From: Gammaproteobacteria bacterium
GTDB lineage: Bacteria; Pseudomonadota; Gammaproteobacteria; HK1
Assembly: GCA_022824305.1 (NCBI GenBank)
Contig: JAJEAD010000011.1
Location: 248,001 to 312,000 of the forward strand
Reading direction: 5' to 3'
DNA length: 64,000 nucleotides
Each line of letters begins with the position of its first letter. Position 1 is the stretch's first letter. The position numbers and the translations under genes are program-made. Below the pieces are notes generated by a model. That model was not told the DNA's origin. It saw nothing but the letters and a program-made list of their open reading frames with translations, and searched no databases. Shown here one piece after another: positions 1 through 8,377 of the stretch.

Positions 1-7
1 CCACCCT

Positions 8-22
8 CGCGTATATTACGCG
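8..22. promoter_or_regulatory. Palindrome over a -10-like hexamer
   Basis: A perfect inverted repeat, CGCGTA-TAT-TACGCG, lies 30 bases upstream of the aminotransferase start at 52. The hexamer TATATT (12-17) inside it resembles a sigma70 -10 element. A repressor bound here would cover the promoter. Any -35 element would lie before the window, so promoter identity is inferred. Confidence 0.35.
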
Positions 23-51
23 ACCCCTCGTGACGGAGTTGGCATCGAGCC

Positions 52-1254
52 ATGTCCATCGACCTCGCCGATCGTGTCCGCAGCCTGAAGCCCTCCGCCA
101 CCCTGGCGGTGAGCGCCCGTTCGGCCGAGCTGAAGGCGCAGGGCCGGGACATCATCGCGCTGGGGGCGGGCGAGCCCGACTTCGACACTCCCGAGCACAT
201 CAAGGAGGCGGCCCGGGCGGCCATCGACGCCGGCGACACCAAGTACACCCTGAGTGACGGCACTCCGGCGCTGCGCGAGGCGATCTGCCGCAAGCTCGCC
301 CGGCAGAACGGCCTCGACTACGAGCCGAGCCAGGTCGTGGTGTCCAACGGCGCGAAGCACTCCCTCATCAACGTGCTCCTCGCGCTGGTAGGCCCGGGAG
401 ACGAGGTCATCGTGCCCGCTCCGTACTGGGTTTCCTACCCCGACATGGTCAAGCTCGCGCAGGGGGTGCCGGTCATCATCAGAGCCGGCATCGAGACCGG
501 ATTCAAGGTCACGCCGGAGCAGCTCGAGGCGGCCATCACCCCCCAGACCCGCCTGCTCATGCTGAACAGCCCTTCCAACCCCACCGGCGTGTGCTACTCG
601 CGAGCAGACTGGGAACGCCTCGGAGAAGTGCTGCGCCGCCACCCGCGCGTGGCGATCGCGAGCGACGACATCTACGAGCTCATCTACTGGGACGAAGAGC
701 CCTTCTCCAACATCGTGATGGCCTGCCCCGATCTCTACGAGCGTACCGTGATCGTCAACGGCGTCTCCAAGGGCTACGCGATGACCGGCTGGCGGATCGG
801 ATACACCGCCGCGAGTCCCGAGATAACGGGCGCGATGAAGAAGATCCAGGGCCAGATGACCTCGAACGCCTCCTCCATCTCGCAGGCCGCCGCCGTCGCC
901 GCGCTCGACGGAGACCATGGCTGCGTGCGCGACATGGTCGAGGTCTTCCGGCAGCGCCACGATTTCGTCGTCGAGCGCCTCAACCGGGGGAACGGAGTGC
1001 GCTGCCTCGAAGCCCAGGGCGCCTTCTACGCCTTCCCCGACGTGCGCGGCGCCATCGAGGCGCTGGACGGCATCGACAACGACATCGAGCTGGCGTCCCA
1101 CCTCATCGAGGGGTGCGGCGTGGCGCTGGTGCCGGGCACCGCGTTCGGCTCCCCCGGATACCTGCGCCTGTCCTACGCCACCGCCATGGAGGAGCTCGAG
1201 CAGGCGATGGACCGCCTCGACCAGGCGCTGTCGAGCGGGTCGGCCACGGGATGA
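52..1254 (+). CDS. PLP-dependent aminotransferase, class I/II (aspartate aminotransferase-like)
   Basis: This 400-residue protein matches the usual length of fold-type I aminotransferases of the AspC/PatA subgroup, cytoplasmic enzymes that move amino groups between amino acids and 2-oxo acids. The PLP lysine is K240 in SKGYAMTGWRIGY. The SPSNPTG segment (about 173-179) and the DDIYE segment that contacts the cofactor ring are present. The N-terminal region (SIDLADRVRSLKPSATLAVS) is typical of the subgroup. The Shine-Dalgarno is weak (GGAG at 34-37), but the start fits homologue length. The substrate cannot be read from the sequence. It stands alone upstream of tRNA-Asn. Confidence 0.93.
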   Translation: MSIDLADRVRSLKPSATLAVSARSAELKAQGRDIIALGAGEPDFDTPEHIKEAARAAIDAGDTKYTLSDGTPALREAICRKLARQNGLDYEPSQVVVSNGAKHSLINVLLALVGPGDEVIVPAPYWVSYPDMVKLAQGVPVIIRAGIETGFKVTPEQLEAAITPQTRLLMLNSPSNPTGVCYSRADWERLGEVLRRHPRVAIASDDIYELIYWDEEPFSNIVMACPDLYERTVIVNGVSKGYAMTGWRIGYTAASPEITGAMKKIQGQMTSNASSISQAAAVAALDGDHGCVRDMVEVFRQRHDFVVERLNRGNGVRCLEAQGAFYAFPDVRGAIEALDGIDNDIELASHLIEGCGVALVPGTAFGSPGYLRLSYATAMEELEQAMDRLDQALSSGSATG

Positions 1255-1541
1255 GCGACGAACCCCGCCGGTGCCTTGAGGCTGATCGCTCCTGGTGAAG
1301 GCGGCGTCGGAGGTGCGCCCGGCCGCCTCGAACCGGCGTGCAGCATCAGGAACGGCGCCAAGCGGGTGATCCGCGGTCGAGACGCCTTGCGGCACCACAT
1401 CGACGCAGCTCGGAAGGCGGGACATCCCTGCACTTTCGAATGCGTGCACCGCCAGCCGAACCCCAACCTGGCGCAGAGCCTCGGACATACGCCCCGGCAC
1501 CGCGCAAGACGCCCGCCTGCGAGTCGTCGGGGAGGGTGAAG
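1255..1541. other. Intergenic stretch with no recognisable gene
   Basis: About 290 bases between the aminotransferase and the tRNA-Asn promoter. Open frames exist on both strands, but their composition is arginine- and proline-rich and none resembles a known protein. No terminator with a T-tract was seen. Confidence 0.5.
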
Positions 1542-1571
1542 TTGACCGACAACTTTCCCTGCCGGTAGTAT
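1542..1571 (+). promoter_or_regulatory. Sigma70 promoter of tRNA-Asn
   Basis: TTGACC (1542-1547) and TAGTAT (1566-1571) are separated by 18 bases. The implied start of transcription, near 1578, is just upstream of the tRNA 5' end at 1586. The match and the geometry are both good for a stable-RNA promoter. Confidence 0.7.
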
Positions 1572-1585
1572 GCGTGGCTCACCGA

Positions 1586-1661
1586 TCCTCGGTAGCTCAG
1601 TTGGTAGAGCGGGTGACTGTTAATCACTAGGTCGGCGGTTCGAGCCCGTCCCGGGGAGCCA
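1586..1661 (+). tRNA. tRNA-Asn (GUU)
   Basis: A complete 76-base cloverleaf. The acceptor strand TCCTCGG pairs with CCGGGGA with one T-G pair, the discriminator is G and CCA is encoded. The anticodon loop CTGTTAA gives anticodon GTT. The T loop contains TTCGAGC. The 3' end is followed directly by an accessory stretch with an integrase relic, so this gene probably served as an attachment site. Confidence 0.97.
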
Positions 1662-1848
1662 TTCATGACAGGGGGTTATGTCAGCTCTCGAATTGACCTG
1701 CAATCTCCGAGTCACCACCAGGTCACCGAATGGAAGACCTGGTGGCGGTCGCTCCGACCCCTGTAACCAAGCGAATCGAGCATGGTCCTGGCGAAATCCC
1801 CAGGCCAGGTGCTCCTGGGACGCACCGGGCCGGCTGGTCGATACGCCC

Positions 1849-1968
1849 CATCTTGATCTCCGACGCACGATCATGATGGACGCTGCAATGACCGGACCGG
1901 GAATGCACGAGCTCGGCGCTCTCCTCGGACACGACACCACCGCATTGTTGCGCTTCCATTCGTCTCGT
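1849..1968 (+). pseudogene. Relic of a tyrosine recombinase (integrase) C-terminus
   Basis: Reading frame 1678-2271 contains about 40 residues resembling the catalytic end of phage-type integrases. LDLRRT matches the H-x-L-R-x-T box, MHELGALLGH matches the segment with the second histidine box, and DTTALLRFHS falls where the nucleophilic tyrosine normally sits in RYAH. The tyrosine is phenylalanine here (TTC). The rest of the protein is missing, so the fragment cannot be active. Its place 190 bases after a tRNA 3' end is where integrases of tRNA-targeting elements lie. The call rests on motif resemblance only. Confidence 0.5.
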
Positions 1969-2481
1969 CACGAGTGTCCCGGACTCAGCCGTCGTGCCGG
2001 TTGGCGAAACAGTTCGGGACGCCTGGGTGATGTTGCCCGTCCGCCCGTGTCCGCAAGCGCGCTTGCGGCCATGGGAGGGTTGTTGCCGGGTGGCCGCCAG
2101 CCGGTCACCCCAAGGGCCGCAGCGCAACGCAGGGCATTCGCAAGCCGACTCGGAGCGGCAACTCCGGCATTGGTGCGTTTTTCTTCCACATGTGTCAGCG
2201 TGCTCTTGCACACACCAGGGAGTACGGCAACCGGTCACACCCGAACTCCCGCTTTTCCTTCAGCGAGATGACACTGGCTGCGACCACGGACTTCAGCGAG
2301 TCGATATCTTCGTCATCCAGACCATTCCAATGCCAATTCAAGCGAGATTGTGCATCCGGTACCTTTGCGAGAAGTAACTCATCTCACACAACAATGACAA
2401 GCTCTCGCCATCAACACTGCATCCTCCAGTCGACCTAGTCAGTGTGCAGCGTCATCAACCACAGAGTACTGGGAGATTCCA
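1969..2481. other. Accessory intergenic stretch, no gene recognised
   Basis: About 510 bases between the integrase relic and the amidohydrolase. GC falls clearly after 2280 compared with the chromosome backbone. Open frames on both strands give proline/histidine/serine-rich products unlike any family I know. It probably holds decayed mobile-element DNA and the upstream region of the next gene. Confidence 0.4.
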
Positions 2482-3618
2482 ATGTCGATTAACGGATACA
2501 AGGTCATGGACAGCGACATGCACGTACAGGAGCCACCCGACCTCTGGCAGAGATACATCGCAACGGAGTATCGTGAACGTGCACCCATCGGCAGCAACCT
2601 TCATCTATCGGACATTCATCTGGAGCATGATGGCGAGATTATCTCACGTTCAAAACGGGTTATCGATGAGGAAGAGCTCGTTCGGGATGCCGCAAAGAAG
2701 CACGGCCGTCTCGAGATATTCGAGGACTATGACGAACGGGGCTGGGGTCCCGACGTGCAAATGGAAGCGATGGACGCCGAAGGCATCGACGTTGCAGTGA
2801 TGTTTCCCACTCGCGGACTGTTTGCTCACGCCAAGGAGTATGACGACGACAATCTGGCAGCGGCCATCTCTCGAGCCTACAACGACTGGCTGGCCGAGTT
2901 CTGCAGCTATTGTCCAGACAGAATGTACGGAGCAGCAATGCTCCCTGCCCAGAATGTTGCCGCTTGCGTTGAAGAGGTCCGCCTCGCGAGCGAACGGGGC
3001 TTCAAGGCGGTCTTTCTGCGACCGAACCCCGTTCGGAAACGAAACTGGAACAATCCAGTCTATGACCCCCTATGGGCCGAGTGCGAGAGACGGGGAATCG
3101 CTGTCGGATTCCACGAGGGCCTACCATGTACTCTGCCGGTCGCCGTGGGAGAGCGCTTCGATGGAATTCACGAGGACCGGTGGCTCACCGAGCACACTGC
3201 CGCACACCCCATCGAGGCCATGTACGCCTGTCTGTCCATCGTTGCCGGAGGAGTTTGCGAGCGATTTGCCGAGCTGAAATTCGCGTTTCTCGAGGGCAAC
3301 GCGAGCTGGCTGCCGTATTGGCTTTGGCGAATGGATGAGCATTGGGAGCTCCGGGAGAAGGCGGTGAAGAAGACCCTGCCACTGCGTCCCAGCGAGTACT
3401 TCAAGCGACAGTGTTTTGTTGGTGTCGAGGCAGACGAGGACATTGCGCGCTACGCGTTCGATGCCATGGGTTCCGACTATTTCGTCTTCTCCACGGACTT
3501 CCCGCACTTTGACTGCAAATATCCTCATGGAACCGAAACGCTTTTGAAGCAACCATTTGAAGACGAAGCAAAACGCAAGATTCTCTGGGACAACTGCGCG
3601 CGTTTGTATGGATTTTAG
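2482..3618 (+). CDS. Amidohydrolase-family metal-dependent hydrolase (amidohydrolase 2 type)
   Basis: A TIM-barrel hydrolase or decarboxylase of the ACMSD-related group, 378 residues, usual length. The first metal-binding motif is D10-S-D-M-H14-V-Q-E. A conserved late aspartate lies in FSTDFPH, and the C-terminus ILWDNCARLYGF is the family signature. A ribosome site GGGAG (2471-2475) precedes the ATG by about six bases. Members hydrolyse or decarboxylate cyclic or aromatic acids; the substrate is unknown. Base composition is lower in GC than the flanking chromosome, in keeping with acquired DNA. A class II aldolase follows, perhaps in one pathway, although 167 bases separate them. Confidence 0.9.
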   Translation: MSINGYKVMDSDMHVQEPPDLWQRYIATEYRERAPIGSNLHLSDIHLEHDGEIISRSKRVIDEEELVRDAAKKHGRLEIFEDYDERGWGPDVQMEAMDAEGIDVAVMFPTRGLFAHAKEYDDDNLAAAISRAYNDWLAEFCSYCPDRMYGAAMLPAQNVAACVEEVRLASERGFKAVFLRPNPVRKRNWNNPVYDPLWAECERRGIAVGFHEGLPCTLPVAVGERFDGIHEDRWLTEHTAAHPIEAMYACLSIVAGGVCERFAELKFAFLEGNASWLPYWLWRMDEHWELREKAVKKTLPLRPSEYFKRQCFVGVEADEDIARYAFDAMGSDYFVFSTDFPHFDCKYPHGTETLLKQPFEDEAKRKILWDNCARLYGF

Positions 3619-3785
3619 AGGAGCCCCTTGATGCAGCACGTCGGGCAGGTCGACGTTGGTGCCGTTGGACGGCATTTCGCACGACACCTGCCGAAGCACT
3701 ATGTGACGCCAGTCCAACACGACATGGACCCGACACCAGTTTCCCTTTACGTAGCCTTTGTTCGCTCGATACCAGTTCCGGGAAG

Positions 3786-4556
3786 ATGATGATGGCAACA
3801 GCGAATCCAGGAATTACTCGGGACCTCTCTTGCTCGGCGGTTGAATGGCAAACTCGGATCGACTTGGCGGCACTATACCGAGCATTTGTTCATTATGGCT
3901 GGACCGATTACATCTACACGCACCTCACCGCACGAGTGCCCGATGAGGAAGACACCTATCTGATCAATCCGTTTGGGTTGTTGTTTGACGAAATCTGCGC
4001 CTCCAATCTTCTCAAGGTCGATTTCGATGGCAGACTGATTTCCGGTGACTATCCGGTCAACGGTGTCGGGCATTTGATTCACACCTCGGTCCTGAGAGCC
4101 CGCAGCGACATTAACTTCGTGCTTCATTCCCACACGCGTGCTGGCTGTGCAGTATCGGGCATGAAGTGCGGCTTGCTGCCCCTTTCGCAGCACGCCATGG
4201 TGGTACTGGATCAGGTAACCTATCATCCGTTTGCGCTGGCGACAGATGAGGCCCAGGAGTGCGAGCGGATCGTCCAGGACCTTGGCGGCAAGTTCCTGCA
4301 GCTAATGCACAACCACGGGCTACTCGCCTGTGGGCGGTCCGCGGCCGAGGCGTTCTGGTTTCACTACTACCTGGAGATGGCCTGCAAAATTCAGGTGGAC
4401 ATTCTTGCGTCTGGAGAAGAAACGGTCCTGCCCACCGATACCGCCGTCGAAGCAATCAGAAGGGAGTTTGACGTCGAGCAGACCGGGCTTGGCGATGAAG
4501 GTTGGCCGGCGTTGACCCGTCTGCTCGAGAGAAAGCACCCCGACTACAAGCGTTAG
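3786..4556 (+). CDS. Class II aldolase/adducin family protein
   Basis: A 256-residue zinc enzyme of the fuculose-phosphate aldolase family. Zinc-binding histidines are visible as H114-S-H116 in VLHSHTRAG and as H175-N-H177 in LMHNHGLLACG. Such proteins carry out retro-aldol cleavage or decarboxylation of hydroxy acids. Three ATG codons lie in tandem (3786, 3789, 3792). The ribosome site GGGAAG (3780-3785) abuts the first, so the third is the better spaced start. It shares low GC with the upstream amidohydrolase, and the two were probably acquired together. The substrate cannot be inferred. Confidence 0.9.
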   Translation: MMMATANPGITRDLSCSAVEWQTRIDLAALYRAFVHYGWTDYIYTHLTARVPDEEDTYLINPFGLLFDEICASNLLKVDFDGRLISGDYPVNGVGHLIHTSVLRARSDINFVLHSHTRAGCAVSGMKCGLLPLSQHAMVVLDQVTYHPFALATDEAQECERIVQDLGGKFLQLMHNHGLLACGRSAAEAFWFHYYLEMACKIQVDILASGEETVLPTDTAVEAIRREFDVEQTGLGDEGWPALTRLLERKHPDYKR

Positions 4557-4946
4557 ACCGGCGGGATGGAGCGTCAATCGGTAACGTCTGCTTTCGTGGC
4601 AACTGAGAAGGACAACCCCCAAGGCGTGTTCGGCCGCTTTCGGTGAGCAGATATCTCACGATTCGCGCGCCGCTCAAGCTCGCCATAGGGGAGCGCGGCT
4701 CGGGGTGCGAATCGTGCCCTGGGAGCCGGCAAGGACCGGTACAAAGGGCAAGGTGCACCCTGCTGGGCGGGCGTCGGGATCGGGCCGCTGCGAAGCGGTA
4801 GCTCGGGGACCACATCCTCCGTCAGTGGACTCGCCTATCGCCGCAGTCGATCGATCAAGAGCTCTTCCGAGCCACAACCGATCCGGCCCCTGGCACTCAA
4901 TAGCCCTCCAGCGCCCCAACACCCTGAAGTGCCCGCTTGCGGCGAC
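4557..4946. other. Non-coding or decayed stretch at the end of the accessory region
   Basis: About 390 bases with no coherent gene. At 4704-4727 a 24-base segment agrees at 17 positions with the 3' end of tRNA-Asn (1637-1660), including GGGAGCC. It could be a worn attachment-site copy; the similarity is weak and may be chance. Confidence 0.35.
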
Positions 4947-5072
4947 CCGATCGAGACGCTGAAGACAACTCTCGCGTCGTTGCCGGAAGAGGATCAAGTG
5001 AAGGTGTTCGGTCAGAACGCCATGAGTCTCTACGGTCTGAACGGAGCGTCGGACCTCCAACGCAGCGCTTGA
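4947..5072 (+). pseudogene. C-terminal relic of a second amidohydrolase
   Basis: The frame ending at the TGA of 5070-5072 reads PIETLKTTLASLPEEDQ, then VKVFGQNAMSLYGLN. This is the standard C-terminal pattern of amidohydrolase 2 proteins (LPEEDRRKILGENAARLYGL-like). Nothing upstream in this frame continues the homology, so only about 40 residues survive. It lies downstream of an intact amidohydrolase of the same superfamily, suggesting a lost neighbour or partial duplication. Identification is by pattern recognition. Confidence 0.5.
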
Positions 5073-5250
5073 GCAACCGCTCGTCCCGATTCGTCTCCGT
5101 GTTTCGACAATTGGCTGCGACGTCGCTTCCCTCAGAATTCGTGTGGGAGATGGAGTCCGCACCCGTGGCAGCGACCGGCGCTTCGGTGTGCGGCGGCGGC
5201 CACCAGGCAGTCAGCCTGGTGCAGGGTGATGCCCCGCAGGGCACCGGCCC

Positions 5251-6279
5251 TCACCCCCGCAAGAGCTCTTCCCGGTCGATCTCGGTCGCGACGTCGAGCA
5301 CGATGTCGCCGTGGCGCACGTGCGCGCTCGTGCGCTGGAAGACGATGATGCCGTCGCAGGGCGCGCTCAGCGTCTCGGGCGGTCCGAAGCCGTTCTCGAC
5401 CGGATGCACGCGGGCCAGCGCGTCCCCCTGACGGACGGCGTCGCCGGGTTCGCGGAAGGTCTCCAGAAAGCCGCTGCACTCGCAGACGAGTGTTCCATCC
5501 GATCCCTGCTTCGTGAGATAGCGCGGTGCCGGCGCCGATTCATCGCCCTCCGCCGCGGACTCGATGACGCCCAGGTGCGCGAGCATGTTGCGAACCCCGC
5601 GGCGACCGATGCGCAGCGTCTCCCGTCCGAGACGGCCGCCTCCGCCGAGCTCGGTGGAAATGAAGGCAACGCCCTGATCCTGGGCGCAGGGATCGAATCC
5701 GCCCTGGCCCTGAACATCGGTCACCAGGTAGGTCCACGGCGCCGCGAACGCTTCCGCAAGGGCGGCGCTTCGGGCGAAGACGGCATCGTCTTCGCAGCGG
5801 CAGAGGTACACCAGGGGCAGGAAGGAGGTCCAGGCGCCTCCGGTGTGGATGTCGATTCCGGCATGGCAGCGCGGGAGTATCGCCTCGGAGACGAAACCCG
5901 CGATCGCCGCCGTGGGCCCGTGGTCCGGAGCGCCGGGAAACTCCCGATTCAGGTTGGCGCCGTCGAGAGGTGATACCCGCTCATCGTCGCGCACCGCCGG
6001 CATGTTCAGCGAAGGGAGGACGATGAGGCGCCCATGGACGCTCTCCGGAGGGAGCTCGCGCACCAGTTCGCGCAGTATCACCTGGCCCTCGTACTCGTTC
6101 CCGTGCGTTCCGGCGCTGAGCACCACGCTCGGACCCTCGCCGCCGACGATCACGGCAATGGGGATCGGAATGATGCTCAACGCATGGACGTTGTCCGAGT
6201 GGGTCAGGCGCAGGATTCCGGTGCGCTTGCCGGGCCCTTCGAGATCGAGGTCGCAGGCGATGGGGCCGTAGGTGATCAT
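5251..6279 (-). CDS. DoeB-like zinc deacylase (succinylglutamate desuccinylase/aspartoacylase family)
   Basis: A 342-residue M14-like metallohydrolase. Zinc ligands are H59 and E62 in HGNEYEG and H145 in DIHTGG; NLNREFPG (109-116) is the substrate-binding segment. STELGGGGRLGR and the C-terminal beta domain also match. The closest family I recall is N-acetyl-diaminobutyrate deacetylase DoeB of ectoine degradation, but no other ectoine genes are present, so the substrate is open; an N-acylated amino acid is likely. It is the last gene of a minus-strand run with a class V aminotransferase and a 2OG oxygenase, which suggests one catabolic route. Confidence 0.85.
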   Translation of the reverse strand: MITYGPIACDLDLEGPGKRTGILRLTHSDNVHALSIIPIPIAVIVGGEGPSVVLSAGTHGNEYEGQVILRELVRELPPESVHGRLIVLPSLNMPAVRDDERVSPLDGANLNREFPGAPDHGPTAAIAGFVSEAILPRCHAGIDIHTGGAWTSFLPLVYLCRCEDDAVFARSAALAEAFAAPWTYLVTDVQGQGGFDPCAQDQGVAFISTELGGGGRLGRETLRIGRRGVRNMLAHLGVIESAAEGDESAPAPRYLTKQGSDGTLVCECSGFLETFREPGDAVRQGDALARVHPVENGFGPPETLSAPCDGIIVFQRTSAHVRHGDIVLDVATEIDREELLRG

Positions 6280-6321
6280 CTCGCGCTAGCCCTGGTTCGG
6301 GATGCGCCGCGAGCCCGAAGA

Positions 6322-7545
6322 CTACCCGGCGGCGGCCATGGACCGCGGCCGGGCCGGAGCAAGCGCCTCTCCGAGCGTAGCGGCGGCGGCGGCGACTCCG
6401 CTTCGACTGCCCTGCGGAATGCCGAGGGCGACGAGCCCGGTCTCGATCACCCCGAGGGTCCCGAGCATCGTGGGCGCGTTGACATGGCCCATGTGAGCGA
6501 TGCGCATCGCACGCTCGCCCATGCCCCCGCCCCCGATGCCGTAGCCCAGCACCACACCGCAGTGGTCGCGGCAGAAGGCACTGAGCTCGCGCGCGTCGAA
6601 GCCGTTGAAGCGGACGGTGGTGAGCGAGTTCGCGCGCTCCGAGGCCTCGAGGACATTGAACTCGACGGCCCCTCCCTCCGCCCACTGCGCGACCGCGGCG
6701 CGCGTTGCGTCGGCGAGGAGAGCGTGGCGCCGGAAGACGTTCTCCATGCCCTCCTCGAGGATCAGCTCGAGCGCGCGCCGCAATCCGAAGAGCATGTGCT
6801 CGGGCGCGGTGCCGCAGTACTTCTGGTAGTGCTCGTCCCCCTCGCGGAAGGTCCAGTCCCAGTAGCGGGTCACGAGGTCCGCGCCGCGGTGGACGGCGCG
6901 CGCGCGCTCCGAGGCGGCGATGAACGCGAGGCCGGGCGGACTCATGAGCCCCTTCTGCGAGCCCCCCACCGCCACGTCGACGCCCCACGCGTCCATCTCG
7001 AAGGGCATGCATCCGAGCGAGGCGACGACGTCGACCATGAGGAGCGCCCGATGGCCCGCCGCTTCGACCGCGCGCGCCATGGCCGGGACGTCGTTCACCA
7101 CGCCCGCGGCCGTGTCGATCTGGACCGCCAGGATCGCCTTCAGCTCGCCGGCCCGATCCGCGCGCAGGCGTTCGAGGAGCGCCTGGGGGTCGACCGCGCG
7201 CCGGGGTGGCGCCTCCAGCACCTCCACCTCGATGCCGAGCACCTGGGCCATCTCGCCCCACGCCTCCGCGAACATGCCGCTGTTCACGATGAGCACCTTG
7301 TCGCCGCGGCTGCAGCAGTTGGTGAGCGCCGCCTCCCACCCCCCGTGGCCGTTCGCAGGGTAGATGTAGACCGCGCCCTCGGTGCGGAAGATTCGCCCGA
7401 GTCCGGCGAGGCAGGTGTCCGTCATGCCGATGAGCTCGTCGCCGTAGACGTCGATGGCGGGCCGGTGCATGGCGGCAAGCACTTCGTCGGGCACTGTGGT
7501 GGGGCCCGGTATGGCGAGAAACTCGCGACCGCTCCTTAGTGTCAT
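6322..7545 (-). CDS. Class V aminotransferase (serine/alanine-glyoxylate type)
   Basis: A 407-residue fold-type I PLP enzyme. The N-terminal IPGPTTVPDEVLAAM is the hallmark of alanine-glyoxylate, serine-glyoxylate and pyridoxamine-pyruvate aminotransferases. The cofactor lysine lies in GGSQKGLMSPPG, and the aspartate pairing with the pyridine nitrogen is in MVDVVASLG. It probably moves an amino group to glyoxylate or pyruvate. It lies 19 bases downstream of the 2OG oxygenase gene and 42 upstream of the DoeB-like gene, so the three are probably one transcript. Confidence 0.9.
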   Translation of the reverse strand: MTLRSGREFLAIPGPTTVPDEVLAAMHRPAIDVYGDELIGMTDTCLAGLGRIFRTEGAVYIYPANGHGGWEAALTNCCSRGDKVLIVNSGMFAEAWGEMAQVLGIEVEVLEAPPRRAVDPQALLERLRADRAGELKAILAVQIDTAAGVVNDVPAMARAVEAAGHRALLMVDVVASLGCMPFEMDAWGVDVAVGGSQKGLMSPPGLAFIAASERARAVHRGADLVTRYWDWTFREGDEHYQKYCGTAPEHMLFGLRRALELILEEGMENVFRRHALLADATRAAVAQWAEGGAVEFNVLEASERANSLTTVRFNGFDARELSAFCRDHCGVVLGYGIGGGGMGERAMRIAHMGHVNAPTMLGTLGVIETGLVALGIPQGSRSGVAAAAATLGEALAPARPRSMAAAG

Positions 7546-7564
7546 TCGCAGTGGTTCCTGTGGT

Positions 7565-8377
7565 TCAAGAGGTGGGGGAAGGCGCGCTCGCCCTCCTGAA
7601 GAGATCGACGTTCGAGCGTGAGTCCGCGGGCCGCTCGCGCACGTCGTCGTAGCTCATGAGCAGCATGATCCGCTCACGGGCGCCCTCGATCGGGCTCACC
7701 CGGTGCAGGGAATGGCGTCCCCGGAAGAGAACGAAGTCTCCGGGCTCCATCGGCACCTCGACCGCCTCGTCGGAATCTCCGCGAAGCACCCGGGCGACGG
7801 CGGCGCGGATCTCCTCCTCCGAGCCCGTGAAGGGCGGCACGTACTCGAAGCGTCCGCCCGCCTCCCCCGCTTCCAGCAGCAGCGAGACGACCGCCTCGCA
7901 GGCATCGAAGTGCCACCCCAGCGACTCGCCCCGGCGCATCACCGTCACGTTCAGCGAGCCGAGGGAATCGTCGAAGCGGTAGATCGAATCCGAGGCGAGG
8001 GCGGCGCGCACCAGGTCGAGCAGGGGCGGCCAGCCGAACAGGGCCTCGATCATGCTCCGGGCCGGGATGTGGTCACGGCCCACGTATCCGACCGCGAAGT
8101 CCAGCTCGGCGGCACGCGGGTCGTCCGCGGGCAGGTCGGGGTCCGGCGCTGCGTACCAGGGCGTGTATCGGACCCGGCTGTGGTGGGCCCGTCCTCGCAG
8201 CCCGCGCGCCGCGCGCCGCAGCGCATCGAGACCCGTTGCGCTCAGAAAGCCCGGCAGCCGGCATACGCCCTCCTCGCGCATCCTCTTCCGGCACGACTCC
8301 GCGAGGGCCGCGCCCTCCTCGTGACCGAGCGCGGGCAGCGGGTAGCGGCGGACATCGACCAGTGTTTCGGGGTTCAT
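7565..8377 (-). CDS. 2OG-Fe(II) dioxygenase of the HalD/BesD-like family
   Basis: A 270-residue non-haem iron oxygenase. The iron triad is visible as H156-F-D158 in GWHFDACE and H225 in SLHRVSP, with the 2-oxoglutarate arginine near 234-236 (ARERIML). True radical halogenases of this family carry glycine in place of the aspartate; the retained D158 points to a hydroxylase of a free amino acid. A paralogue lies at 50204-50998 (same FLS/FLT, WPPL, WHFD, LHRV and SYED blocks). It starts a three-gene run with an aminotransferase and a DoeB-like deacylase. The substrate is not deducible. Confidence 0.85.
   Translation of the reverse strand: MNPETLVDVRRYPLPALGHEEGAALAESCRKRMREEGVCRLPGFLSATGLDALRRAARGLRGRAHHSRVRYTPWYAAPDPDLPADDPRAAELDFAVGYVGRDHIPARSMIEALFGWPPLLDLVRAALASDSIYRFDDSLGSLNVTVMRRGESLGWHFDACEAVVSLLLEAGEAGGRFEYVPPFTGSEEEIRAAVARVLRGDSDEAVEVPMEPGDFVLFRGRHSLHRVSPIEGARERIMLLMSYDDVRERPADSRSNVDLFRRASAPSPTS

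Noticed and set aside
16-1500. 494-codon minus-strand ORF antisense to the aminotransferase
   Set aside because: Shadow of high-GC coding DNA; rich in Arg, Gly, Val and His and without family resemblance.
1346-1666. Minus-strand ORF of 106 codons over tRNA-Asn
   Set aside because: Part of its translation is the antisense of the tRNA (the familiar SPGRARTADLVINS artefact); it is not a gene.
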